Made by a program: the position numbers and the translations under genes. From Mortierella sp. BCC40632 (Eukaryota; Mortierellomycota; Mortierellomycetes; Mortierellales; Mortierellaceae), in NCBI GenBank assembly GCA_011634665.1, contig WAEK01000007.1, positions 2,071,001-2,135,000 of the forward strand: a stretch of 64,000 bases of DNA, written 5' to 3'. How positions within the stretch are numbered: position 1 is the first letter of the stretch; the number at the start of each line of letters is the position of its first letter. A model generated the notes under the pieces. The model saw only the letters and a program-made list of their open reading frames with translations, ran no database searches and had not been told where the DNA came from. This document shows, one piece after another, positions 1-12,061 of the stretch.

Positions 1-93
1 TATTACATGGGCTTGTAATGTTGTTGCCTGGCTATGATTTTTGTTTTCTTGAGTACTTATTGCTCATATATTTTTTATCCTTCACGATAATAG

Positions 94-3000
94 AAACGAA
101 AAGGCGTTCCTGGCAGAGTACGGAAATCTCAAAACGGCTGCAGAGGTCGACAAGCTTCAACAGCTATTGAAACCTCTGATGCTTCGTCGTTTCAAAGAAG
201 ACGTCGAAAAATCGATCCCGATCAAGGAAGAGACTATCATCGAGGTCGAGCTCACTACTACTCAAAAGGCGTTCTATCGGGCGATTCTCGAGCGCAATTT
301 TGGATTCCTTAAGAAAGGTGGCGCCGCTGGACCGAGCCTGATCAACGTAATGATGGAATTACGTAAATGCTGCATCCATCCTTATCTGATCGCTGGAGCA
401 GAGGATCGGATCGTCTCTGAAAAGAATGCAACGACAGCAGAGGCTCAGTACCAGTGCTTAATTGATGCCTCGGGAAAATTGGTCCTAATCGACAAACTCC
501 TGAAGAAACTGAAGGAAGGTGGACACAAGGTCCTGATTTTCTCGCAAATGACCCGCTGCCTGGATTTATTGCAGGATTATCTTCGGGGACGACAATATCC
601 TTATGAGCGTATCGATGGATCCATTCGCGGAGATATGCGTCAGGCTGCGATTGACCGATTTTCGACCTTGCCAGACTCATTTGTTTTTTTGCTCTGCACT
701 CGTGCAGGAGGCGTGGGCATCAACCTCACAGCTGCAGACACAGTGGTCATCTTTGACAGCGACTGGAACCCTCAAAATGACCTTCAGGCAACAGCACGCT
801 GTCACCGTATCGGTCAGACGAAACCAGTCCAGATCTACCGTCTTGTAACACGCAATACTTATGAAAAAGAAATGTTTGATCGAGCAAGTATCAAGCTTGG
901 TCTTGATAAAGCGGTTCTCCAAAAGATGGACGTCATGCCGGGCGTTGATGATCTTTCTGATATGCCGAAACCACCATCGTCATTAAGCAAAAAAGAGGTA
1001 GAAGAGCTGCTGAAGAAGGGTGCTTATGGTGCTCTTTTAGACGATGACGAGACCAGTGCCAAGTTTTATGAAGAGGACATCGACCAGATTTTAGAACGGC
1101 GTACTACCGTGATCAAGCACACAGGTAACGAAAAAGGGTCCGTATTCTCAAAGGCAACCTTCTCTTCTACCCCCAGTGGCGAAGAAGTAGATGTCAATGA
1201 CCCTCAGTTCTGGGATAAATGGGCCGAGCGAGCAAAGGTTGACATTCAGGACATTACCAGTAAGGACCAGCTGATCCTAAACGCCCCTCGAAGTCGACGA
1301 CAAGTTCAACGTTTTGGCAAAGACCAAGGCGAATCGGACTCTGATGACAAGGATTACGTCTCAGACCCCGATTTCGAAGACATCAAGGCGGACAAGGATA
1401 TTAAGGATAATAGCAAGAAGCGGGAGGCACCCAGACCTTGGAGCATGGCTGAGAAGCTGATGTTTGAGCGCAAGTTGATGATCTACGGCTATGGTCGATG
1501 GGACCAAATGCAAGCCTTCTTCCCCCGTCGAACCGAAAAGGATCTGAACGCCGTCGGTCGCTGCATGGTACTGCAGATTATGAGGGACATGGCCAATGGA
1601 ACCGAGGACGACCAGAAACTGATCGAGGAACTGGAGGCAGTGCTTTTAGAGTGTGATACTGCTTGTGGATTTGAAGTGCCGTCGACAGCTGACATTCCAT
1701 TTGAGAAAGCGAGCAAGAAGGCAACCATTGAGTTCAAATCATTCTTGTTACAAGCGACTCAAGAGTATATCGATCATATCCGCAAGAAGGGACGTAATCT
1801 TGTGCTACGAGTACAGTTGATCCATACCATCCGGAACTTGATCCCGAAGGACTGGGAAGTTGCCAAGCAGATGTTTATTCCTCCAGTGTCCGGTGTACCG
1901 CCAGCGACCTGGTGGGGCGACAGTGAAGACCGAGATCTTATGCTGGCCATTATCAAATATGGATACCTCGTCACTGAAGCTCAGTATGAGGCAGTGCGAA
2001 AAGACCCCGAGTTTTGTTTCTATGGCCGGAAATACGATCTGAATGCAAATAAGGATGGCAATGACGATGAGGATGGAGATGAAAATACGAAGTCTGTGCG
2101 AGTTGTGAGCTACGGCGCCGAACCAGACAGTGAAGTCCTTCCTTGGCCATCAAAGTCGGATATTGGTCTGAGATTACGCAGGATCATGGCGGCTCTACAA
2201 CGACAGCTCCAAATTGAGTTGAAGAAGACCACTCTGGTGGAAAAGGACAAATCCAAGGAGCGACAGCGCCAAGACCGCCAGAAGCAACGAGAGGAAGCAG
2301 CGATGGAGAAGAAATACCAAAAGGAGATTGAGATCGCATCACGGTGGACTAAGAAGGACAAGAGCGACTTCCTCAAGACGGTCATTTCCTTTGGTGTAGA
2401 GAGGCAAAAAGGAGAGGGAGGAACGAGTTCTAATAGCAATACCAACCACAAAGCCCGTAATTCCTCAAGTACGCATGGGCATGGACGAAGGCAAGGTGGT
2501 CGAAACAACCAACCACAGTTAGTGCACAACTGGATACGTTTCAAAGAGCTTGCAGGATTGACCAAGAAGCCTGATGAGGTCATGGAGGAGTATTTCCAGC
2601 ACTTTGTCAAGATTTGTCAACATATTGTTGACAAGAGCGTTGCTCAAAGTAGACAGAGCCGCGAATCAAGTATCGCTTCTAGTCACCAGAAAGCTGGAGA
2701 GGCAACATCAACGGTAGGTGATGATGATGAAGACAAGGAAGATGGTGGTGGAGATTCGATTCCGCTTGATAGAGCCAAGAGAGCTCTGAAACGGATCAAG
2801 CTTATGAACGTTATTCGAGACGAAATCCTCACAAACCCAACGGTAGGTTTTGCACGCCTTTGGACTCTGAGCTTTATCAATTGAGTGTAGGGCCTTCTAC
2901 TCTGATATCCTGTATTAACCAAGGACCGATACTTTTTTTCTCTTTAAAAATTGACAAAAGCTGGACATGTTGCTCGCTGCGGGACGACGGTCGCCAGGTT

Positions 3001-5596
3001 TGCCGAGCTGGTGGAAGACTGGAATCCATGACCGACCTTTCTTGGAAGGACTCGCAAAGCATGGAATCAATCGGCAAGATCTGATCGTCGAAGACGAAGC
3101 TCTGCCCTTTGCCGCCATAAGCCGGCGCTACGCAGCCACACAAAAGGAGTACAAGGAAAAGAAGGCTCAGGAAAACTCCATGTCCAGTTCAAAGAATGCT
3201 GATGGGCCTGCGTTGGTCACTCAAACCACACAATTATCCGCAGCAATCAAGCTTGAGGAGCCAGGGCTGGTGGATATGGCTCCGATTTCTTTAAAGATCA
3301 AGGAAGAACCTAACCTTGAACAGGATAAACTTGATCCCATGAACGACGACACTGCTCTGCTCAAAGATGACACAAAATCAGAGATCATTGCTAAACTGGG
3401 TATGGCGGAACATGAAACCATGGATAATTCGGATCTACCAGACGAAACCAAGTTAGAAGGTATACCCAGCGACATCTAGAAATGAGAGCTGAAAACGCGA
3501 TCAAGATTGAAACAGAGTTGTATACTAATAATCTTATGTTAACGTCTGCAAACAATGCATCTTTATCAGACATGCATTTAGATTCGCCGATGGTGGCACC
3601 AGAAACCAGCACTCCTTTGAAAGCATCCACTCCACAACTACAGTCACCTCAAGAGCCAGAAGAGTTCGTTTGGCTTAAAGAAGCCGTCGTCCTCCGCCGC
3701 GTTGATCACCTCATTGATATTGTTCTGAATCCAAAGCCTGTCTCGAAGAAGAAGCGCAGGAGTCATGCAGCACAGCTACTCCTCGAGAACAGTGGCAACA
3801 CTCCGTCTTCGGATCAGTATAGCAAGGATCTGAAGAAGGGTGAAGAAGAGGATGATAGTGAGGTGGAGCGGAGTGAGGTAGGCGACGATGATATGTCAAC
3901 GCCCCTTTCGGTGACAGCCAGTCCAAGCAAGAAACCGAGGAAACGGAAGCAGAATGATAAAAAGAGTAGAGGTGTGGCGTCAAAACCTGCCTCCACTCCT
4001 GCCTCCACCCCAAACTCTAGCTCAGCAGCAGCACGGAAGAAGCATGGTGAGAACAATGACAACCAAACTGCCCCGCCAAAATCGGGACTGAAGCTGAAAC
4101 TTAAGTTGAAGCTTCCAAAGTCTGGAGGTAGTGAGGGAGGAAGCACTGCAAGCGGTAAGAGCGCTCCAAAGACTGCAAAGTCGAAACCCCCGAATCGATC
4201 GCTTAATGCAGCTAGTAGCAACTCTGACTTTGATCAATCAAGTGGAAGCGACACGGATGAGATGCTTTCAATGGCTAGTAAACAGGTGGAGTATCTGGCA
4301 CGCAAGATCAAAGAAAAGAAGCTCCAGTTGGCGACAAGTCCTGCTGCGACGACTCCTGCAAGCAATAATAGCAATTCTGGAGGATCAATCGACCCACCTG
4401 TTGGCAAGGCCGCTCCTACCACAAAGACCAAGACTACGGTCAAGGCCAAAGCCAAGGGCAAGGGTAAAGCTAAAGGCAAGAATGCACAGCCATCCAAAGA
4501 CAAAGTACCTCAAGGAAACAAGTCATCACCTCCGAAAATAGTCTCAAAGCCGGAAAGTCCTCCACCGAAACGACGCCGACTTGATCGTTCCACATCGCCC
4601 TATTCCTCTGCTTCTGGCTCCTCGGACTCTTCAGTGATTTCTCGGGGAAGGCGGCGTTATCGTCACCGCACCCCCCCTTCTTATTCGTCTAGATCCTCTT
4701 CACGTTCGCGTTCAGTGCGACGAACGTCGGTCACATATAGAACAGACTCTGGTTCAGAATCGGAAAGAGGTAGGAAGATGGCGCAAAGACCACAGCCAAG
4801 AGCACCTAAGAGGAAGCGGGCCGGAACCTTGAGTGACTCGAGATCTCGTACACGGTCTCCTTACAGGCCTCTTTCTGGATCGAGATCCAGGTCCAGATCT
4901 AGGTCGAGGTCGAGGTCGAGGTCCTATCCAAGATATGCTTCAAGGTCGAGATCAAGATCTCGTTCTTTATCAAGGCCACGCTACGGATCGAGGTCGAGGT
5001 CGAGGTCACGGTCGAGATCGAGATCGGAGCCCCGATACGGAAGGCGGTATGAGTCTCGGTACAGCCCCCGATCGAGGTCGAGATCACGATCTTGGTCTCG
5101 CTCGAGATCTAGGTCAAGATCGCTTTCAAGATCCAGATCTCGCTCTAGGCCACGATCTTACCTGCGGTCAAGATCTCGGTCGCGATCCAGGTCGGCCTCT
5201 CGTTCTCGATCTCGGTCCGTTTCAAGGATGAGGCATAGATCCAGATCTAATTCGAGTTCAAGATCACGGCCAAGACCTCCTCTAGTACGACACGACAAGG
5301 TTGAGGAGAGACCCGCATATGTTTCGCAACCACTTGGGTCCCCCCCAGCAAAAAAAGTCAAGGTCCAGAAATCTACTCCATTGGCAACTGTGCCAGGCCC
5401 AGTCCCGACCAAACAAACAAAAAAATCCAAGAAACTCCAGGGACAACCACAGCCTTTGCCACGTCCGCCAATGTCTTCGGAAAATGTAATCGCCAGTAAC
5501 TATCAAAATGGCGATAGTGCGGCCTCTCCTGTTCCTGGGGTAACCTCCAAAGCATCCGTTGGATCCAATGGAAAGAAGAAAGCAGGACCCCATTAA
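94..5596 (+). CDS. CHD-type (CHD6-9-like) ATP-dependent chromatin remodeller, 3' part, with RS-rich tail
   Basis: The gene runs in from the left edge. Bases 1-93 look like the end of an intron (ATAATAG at 87-93). Proposed exons are 94-2842, 2961-3399 and 3480-5596; the last junction is the least certain, because a 20-nt intron (3460-3479) would keep the same frame. The first exon holds the SNF2 helicase C-terminal half, with MLRRFKEDVEK near the start and ARCHRIGQTKPVQIYRL at about 790-840. It then has acidic linkers and SANT/SLIDE-like blocks (PRPWSMAEKLMFERKLM at about 1430, TWWGDSEDRDLMLAIIKYG at about 1910, SRWTKKDKSDFL at about 2340). The second exon continues with WWKTGIHDRPFLEGLAKHG, a block typical of animal CHD6-9. 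The last exon is lysine- and serine-rich and ends in a long Arg-Ser dipeptide region (about 4600-5270), which is unusual for this family. A nuclear nucleosome-remodelling role is inferred from family; chromodomains and the ATPase N-lobe would lie upstream of the window. Confidence 0.88.
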
Positions 5597-5707
5597 TTTC
5601 ACTTCAGTACAGCTTATGAAAAAGAAAAAAATCACAGAGCAAGGATTAGAACTCTCCTCAATGCCAAGATCTCACGAAACCACACATGTTGCTCGTATAT
5701 CGACAAT

Positions 5708-5713
5708 GAATAA
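5708..5713 (+). terminator. Poly(A) signal of the CHD-type gene
   Basis: AATAAA lies 112 nt after the CHD stop codon, inside the 174-nt gap to the convergent protease gene. It is the only canonical hexamer in this gap on the plus strand. Confidence 0.5.
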
Positions 5714-5770
5714 ACAACACTATTGACTTTGACCCGATTCCATCCTTGTAACAATTTCTTTAATCGGATA

Positions 5771-8751
5771 CTACAGCTCAAAAGAGCTAACGACTGTGCT
5801 AAAGTAGGTAAGAGAGACAAAGTCTGGTTTGGATTTGACTAGCTTGCGCATCACCGCAATCTCTCCACTGCCCTCCAACTCGCGTTCATAATCGCCAGCA
5901 AATCCTTCTGTCTCCATGGATGTAATTTCGACTTTTAGTCGATCGTCTACGCCTCGTGGAGCCTTGTACTCAAGATCCAACCGCCAACCATCCGAGAGGT
6001 AGCCTCCTGCGTTCCTGATCACATAATGAAACATATCCGTACTTGGCACCGCTGAAGAAAGCGACCACGATGTTAAGGCAGCATCAAAACTGGTCACGGT
6101 CAAGATGTAACGCGGATGAGTACAAAGGATAGTTAACCGACGAATACCTGTCTCTGGATTGTACGAGACATTCTCAGCAACGAGCTTGGGTGCATCCTTG
6201 ATCAGCTCTGTCAGGGGCCAGGTGGCCTCGCCCAAGGTTTTGTTCGATGTCTGGGATCGAATATAAGGGGTGGTGTCGATAACATACGAATCAAGGAACT
6301 GACTAAAGGGATAGATTGCATACCAATCCCCCGGATTCTCGGCTCCGTGCTTGAAGATTGCTTTGGTTCCATAGAGTTGCTCGACACCCGTCACATAGTT
6401 CTCGTAAAGGGGGCCAGGATCCGCATGCGCCACATAGACTAACGTTTCGCCAGAGGTTAGATTCCGGAGATGCTGAGCCATGATATGCTTGGGATGCATC
6501 TTGTCAAAAGGTTGGAGGAAGGTGACTCCACCGATCAAGCAAACTACTTGCACGAGAACAAGTCCGACAATCATTTTTTTCAGAACCTCGCGACCAAACC
6601 GATGGGAGAGGGCTAGAATAGGTGGACAAGCCAAGAAGATGGTGAACCCTACGATAGCAGCCATCACATTATCCACTGGAGCATTCACGCCGACTCGACC
6701 CATGAGTGGTACGATTAGATCATACATGCTAAAGACTGAGTAGATAAAATATGTGCTCTGGATGATCGAGGCAACAAAATAGGTTGAGAAACTAACACCA
6801 AAGGCCAAGGCACTATTCTCCTTTCCTTGACGTGCCGCAACTTCCATGGCCAATTGACGATGATTGTCGATGAGAGCAATAGTGGTGAAAAGAGAGTAGA
6901 TGGCCACCATGTATCCACTCGCTAGGCCATGGAACGTGGCCACTGCGAGGACAAGCGTAAAGAATACTTGGAGTCCTGAGAACGTGCTCAGCTCATTCGC
7001 GCCAGCACTTGAATGCTTGTTGTGTAGCCCATACTGAACCAGGAACATGCCAACCACGGCAGAGGGGCCGAAAAACATGAATGGGAGCCATTCATGGGTG
7101 AACCAGCGCATGGGCTTGTCGATCATCTGGAGTGCAACAGCCGTGATACTGGGAAAGACAAGCGCTCCCACCAAGGAGAGCAGAATCGAGACGACTGATC
7201 GAAGTGTGGGTCTTGAGGCGCCAAGTAGGACTCCAAGGACGGCCAATCCAATGATGGCCAGGTGTACTTTGGTTGCCGTGGCGGTCGAATACGAGATAAA
7301 TGTCCGTCCCAGGATATCAAAAAAGACCACATCCGAAGTCTTTTCAAACTTTTCGGTCAAATCAACTTGTTCTGTCAGAAAGTTTACCAAGGCCAAGGTG
7401 TTTTCACCCATGTGTTGAGGCAATCCTGGCTCCATATTCTCATTCAAGTCCAATTCGGTATGATAGATATAGCTGTTTTTGTAGACGGCCATGTCCAATC
7501 CTGTGAGGTTGCCATGATCGACAAACTGTCGAAAGTCTGTGTCCGAGAGGATGACTCCTGTGGAAAAGATATCGTTTGCAATGACGGTTCCATGAGGGTA
7601 AGGAACTCGACCATAGGCTTCGACCATTTGTCGAGAATTGGCTTGGAATAGGATTTCAGGCCCTGTGGAACCACAGCCCTCAAGGTTGATAACGGCCCTG
7701 ACTTTTTCCTTTAGAGCGTGGTTGGTGATAAAGGAGTGGGATGCATCCTGTAACGACTCTTCGCCGCCATTGAACACTAGAGAGTGAATGAGAGAAATGT
7801 CAGTAAGATAGTACAGAGATGGAGCAAGGGCTTCTCATCGACAAACACACACACACAAACTTACAAAAGATCACACTGTTTTTTTTGGGAGCTGGACGGA
7901 TTGACATGATCCGGATAATTTCCATCAAGACACCTACACCCAAACCGTCGTCCGTCGCTCCTGGACTTCCCAGCGTCGTGTCGTAATGGGCGTTCAATAA
8001 GACCGCGTTTTCATCGCATTGTGGCCCACAAGAAAGCCGTACAATGATATTGGTCATATTTGTATATGTTTTCATTACCACTGCGCATTGTCAATCAGGT
8101 TTTTTGTGGGTATCGTTGTTGTTGGTTAGATGACGTCTTTTCATGTGTTCAGCGTTTTTCTCTATTTCTCTCCTCAGTCCCGTTCATTCCTTTAACATTA
8201 CCTTTGGACATAAAGTCGAACCGGTGCGAGCCATCCTCGACTTGTACCCATAGTTCAAAATTGGGTAGACTCTGGACATCACCTCGGGCAGCAACCCTCT
8301 TTGCCTCTTCCTTGAGTTGTTTGATTTCACGGATCAGGTATTTCTCGGCCGCGTCACATTGCTCCGTTCCCACGAGCCTCAGACCAATATCCTCTGAAAG
8401 ATGTTTGGTCAACTTTCGAACATTGGCCTCGGAGAACTGAGGATCACCCGTCGTAGGATGGAAAGGGTCGACCACTGGCGTTGGAAGAGAGTAATGTGCT
8501 CTGTAGGCAATGAAAAAAATCGCTGCCAAGTAGATGAGGAGAATACCCCAAGCTGAATGAACAGTTCCCCCGAGGCTGGGTGACCGTCGTTGTTGACGAG
8601 AAGGATCTTCGCGCTGAGACTTGTCTTCAGGTAGCGATAATACTCCTGTTGGTAAGTCGTTTTGTTTGGACTTTTTAGTGGAGCGACGACCGCCACCAGC
8701 TCCTTTTGAGGCGAGTGTGTCCCTGGCCTGACGGTGTGTGAGTGAAGCCAT
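5771..8751 (-). CDS. PFF1: Pff1/ERMP1-like M28 family vacuolar/ER membrane metallopeptidase
   Basis: Exons on the minus strand are 8751-8202, 8080-7865 and 7776-5771, with GT-AG introns of 121 and 88 nt, giving 923 residues (family members are about 900-1000). After a basic N-terminus comes a signal-anchor helix (AWGILLIYLAAIFFIAY, about 68-85). The M28 peptidase domain follows, with AHYD (H215, D217), GATDDG (about 224-229), FNGGEE (257-262, catalytic and metal-binding acids) and NLEGCG. The rest of exon 3 has multiple membrane spans and a C-terminal lumenal domain, as in yeast Pff1 and animal ERMP1. It should be a zinc aminopeptidase-type enzyme facing the vacuole or ER lumen; the substrate is unknown. 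The gene converges on the CHD gene. Confidence 0.9.
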
Positions 8752-10191
8752 CCTTGGTGTTGAAAGAGCTATTCTTGGAACTCACTAGTTAGCAGAGACT
8801 TGTTTTTCTTGCCAGGCTTATCAGAGTCCTGAGCATCCGACAAAAGGCTGGCAGTGGACTTGACAGCAAGGAAAGAAAAGGAAGTGGGGCAGAGAAACGA
8901 TGGAGAATGAGAAACAAGAAAAAAAAGAGAGAAGAGATAAAGAGAGGCAGGAAAGGAAGCTCGGAAATATTACTCTGGTGACTGGGTGACTGCCAAGCAA
9001 GAGTTGAGTTTGATTCAGACAATAGGCCAAAGGGACAATGCGTTGAGAGTATGGGATCCAACTGCCTAGCGACTAACACACCCAGCTGGGTATGAGTTTT
9101 TTTTCCTTCGATCGCTCGCGTTTGAATGCGAAGAGTGGACGCGTACTCTCCGAACGTCCAAATGAAGTATGCTCTCAATGGGCGGTTGATCGATGCCCTC
9201 ATATCATACCCGAAGTGGCCCTCCGTGGTGTACGCATGCCCATCTGAACACAAAACGCCTCTCTCCACATGTCAGCTAACACCTCTTGTCAAGCAGATTA
9301 GAATGGACTAGACTGGATCGGCCCCTACACATCTCTTGTCTAGAGAAAGAGACTTCCAATTGAGGTAAGAAATTACCCGTCCCTGGCAGTCTTTCGGAAG
9401 CGTCAGCGATTTGCTTCGCCACTTTTTATCGGCTCTAATTTGCCGTGCGTTTGTCAGTGTTTAGCCTTCTTGGAACCTGGGCTTCCATTTACTATAGCAG
9501 ACTATCTCTCATGGAACTGCAATTGGCTTCGAGGCAACCACGCAAAGTGAGGACAAACCATCATTGTCAATGACCCCCATCAACGACCTGTCTTCCTTAC
9601 ACCTGGAACTGTGAATTTTCGGAAAGGCATAGTCATTGCCGGACTAGGAGGTCCTTTGTAGACCTCCCAGTGCCTGTAAGGGAATAACGGTCGAACCAAA
9701 TTTTTCAGCTCGACTGAGGTGTAGATTGGTGTAATCAATCCTCCTCGAGACAGGCCCAGTGCCCTTCGTACCCCAAGCCACCTCTACAGCCCAGACATTC
9801 CTTTCGTCTCACCCCCGATACCTTTGATCTTGTCCTTGCGTTTTTCTATGCCGTCGGCCGTCCTATTAACAGCACCTAGCCTTCGCTTTATCGCGTCTCT
9901 AGCAAATCCTTTTGTTCAACTTAACCCTGCGTACCGATCCTTGCTGAGGCAGCGACCGTTTGCCCACCTTTTGAGGAGGCAAGTTGCAAAAAAAAAACGA
10001 TTTTTTTTTTTTTAACAATCTGCTTCTGCTGGAAATAGCTATTAGGCTAAGACTAAACTAAACTAGTCACGGTCACCGCTCCGCGGTGGCAAGCTTCCAT
10101 ATTACCATAACAGCTCACGTCGCCGGAGCCCCGCGCGGCCAGGGCAGCTTCGGCTTCCCTGTTGCCACTTGGTGCAAAAGCGAGATTCCTG

Positions 10192-10231
<40 letters not shown>

Positions 10232-10940
10232 TGACACCACAATATTGGGGTCTATGATTTATTACAAAATGGGTTGCTCTTGAGAGTTAGGGATTTTCCT
10301 ATTTGTCCCGGAAATCTACGGTGGTTGTGTGTTGATATATTCTCGCGTGCCCTTGCTGTAGGCCTTCCTTGGTCGTCCTTGGTCTTGCTTCGGCGGGCGC
10401 ATCCTGTGTGGCCTCCCAGTGTACATTTGACTCAGTCTCTTAAAGTCTCGATCCGACATATTCTTGACTTTCCCCATCTCGTGTTTCGTCTGCGGCCCTC
10501 AAGCAGTTCATTTTCAAAGTATGGTTGCTGTTCTTTCAGCAACCCACTTGCAAACCATAGGCTTGGAGACAGCAGCACCACCAAACTGTTTGCATGATTA
10601 GGTCGTTGTGCCTATTCCCTACATAGCCATGTGAGGCCAATTTTTCGCCGAAGCCAGGGAGCCTATCTCCCGTGTGATACTTTCAATTCCTAAGATTTAC
10701 CAATTCCCACTTGCACTTCTAGGACCGTCCTAGTCATGCTCCGGGGTTGGGGAGTGCTTTGTAAGGGGGACTGGAAGAGCTGGAGAGGACAGCTCTTGGG
10801 ACCTGGTGCTACACCTGCCACCAGGGTAGATGCGGAGTTAAATCTTAGCCTTGGCCCCGAGCACAAGTAGAAAAAACTTAGAAATTTTCCGTATCACTTT
10901 TCCATGGCTCCCAAAATTAATTGCGTCCAATTAATTCTGT
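8752..10940. other. Spacer upstream of the PFF1-like gene, repeat-rich toward the right
   Basis: No supported gene. The first 600 nt probably contain the promoter and 5' UTR of the minus-strand protease gene. From about 9,950 on there are poly(A/T) tracts (A and T runs near 9990-10015; a T run of about 34 at 10194-10227) of the kind seen at retroposon tails. The open frames here are short and show no recognisable domain. Confidence 0.4.
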
Positions 10941-10943
10941 TCA

Positions 10944-11022
10944 CCTCTACCGGGACTCGAACCCGGGCCCCGAGGAAGCGGGGCGGGAAGCTTTACTAAC
11001 TAAGGAAGGCTCACCCGCCTCT
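10944..11022 (-). repeat. tRNA-derived SINE-like fragment or tRNA pseudogene
   Basis: On the minus strand an A-box-like TTAGTTAGTAAAGC is followed about 35 nt later by a perfect T-arm (CCGGG, TTCGAGT, CCCGG), which contains the B box GGTTCGAGTCCC. The strand that should complete the acceptor stem (TAGAGGT after the T-arm) has no partner 5' of the D-like arm, so it cannot fold as a full tRNA. Internal Pol III promoter boxes without a cloverleaf fit a SINE head or a decayed tRNA gene. Confidence 0.5.
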
Positions 11023-11134
11023 GGGTCCCAGAGTCCTGGGGGAAGCTTTGTAGAAAATACTTAAAAAATACGGTGACGAATATGGAATGGGTATTATCGA
11101 CCTGCTCCTGAATCGGCAACTTTCAACAAGTAAA

Positions 11135-11205
11135 GCGTGGTTGGTTTAGTGGTATAATTACCGCCTGCCACGCGGTAGACCCGGGTTCGATTCCCGGACC
11201 ACGCA
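11135..11205 (+). tRNA. tRNA-Gly (anticodon GCC)
   Basis: A 71-nt cloverleaf can be drawn. The acceptor stem GCGTGGT pairs with ACCACGC, followed by discriminator A. The D arm contains TTTAGTGGTATAA. The anticodon arm is CCGC-CTGCCAC-GCGG with anticodon GCC. The T arm is CCGGG-TTCGATT-CCCGG. There is no intron and CCA is not encoded, as expected for a eukaryotic nuclear gene. A T stretch (AATTTTTG) lies just downstream as a Pol III terminator. Confidence 0.97.
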
Positions 11206-12061
11206 ATTTTTGCCTCTTTCATATTTTTTCGAAAGAAAAAACTTATTCTCACATATAACCACCTTTTTTGCCGATTAAAGTGGGTTGGGTGCCTCAACTT
11301 GCGATTTTTTTGAAATCATCTGGTAGGGATGATCGCTCGACGCCTCCTGACGAATTTCCAGGAGATGGGGCCTTGGGTTTGTGCGTTAGGAGCCCAAAGA
11401 CCAAATTCCAAAATGGTCGTACTAACTCCATGTAATTTTCCAGCTCACAATTTGACTTCTAGACCCCTCTGAATTTTCTGCACTCAGCTCCGTGCAAAAA
11501 TTTCCGTACTAACTCCGTGCAAAAGTGGATGTGTGTGAAATTAAGACGCTCACACATGTGTGAGAATAAGTTCGTCCTTTTCGAAAAAAAAAAAAAAAAA
11601 AAAAATAAGCCTTGTTCGTCGACGCGCGCTTTGTCCTTGACCTACAGGAATAGTCGCCGTTGCCTCTTTTTTTTTGGATCTCGTTTTTTTTGCCGGTCCC
11701 ATTAGAGGTTTTCTTCGTCGGCGCGCACCCGTCCCAGGATTGTAGAAGAGTAAAAGACAGGGTACATTGGAGGGGAGTTTTCCAGTCAAAGGAAGCGTTA
11801 GGTAGTTGGAGTCATATTGTAATCGGCAGAGCGCACAATGGAATCCTCAAGGCATATCAATGGTATTCCTCATCCCTTGCGAGTAAAATTGAACTTACCC
11901 TTTCCTAAACTGCTCCTACATGTTCTCCGGATCATTGGGCGATGTAGAAGCTTGACTAGACTGATCTGCAGGATCACTCTACATAGATTTTAACTCTTAG
12001 AGGAATCACCTAAGAAAAATTTAGGAAGAGGTGGGAGATATACAGAGATACCTCTAAGAGT
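11206..12061. repeat. Repeat mosaic downstream of tRNA-Gly
   Basis: No gene seen. A 13-nt inverted repeat (11241-11253 versus 11559-11571) is present, and a perfect 16-bp palindrome lies at 11549-11564. Poly(A) at 11584-11605 is followed by TTCGTCGACGCGCGC (11615-11629). Relatives of this motif at 11714-11728 and 12124-12138 sit close to T-runs. An 11-bp inverted repeat (11993-12003 and 12051-12061) bounds a hairpin. Confidence 0.5.

Noticed and set aside
5158..5635. Antisense frames opposite the RS domain (Asp/Leu-Glu repeats)
   Set aside because: Mirror of the Arg-Ser codon repeats in the CHD gene.
8789..9268. 159-codon minus-strand frame upstream of the PFF1-like gene
   Set aside because: No conserved block and pyrimidine-rich; more likely promoter or 5' UTR.
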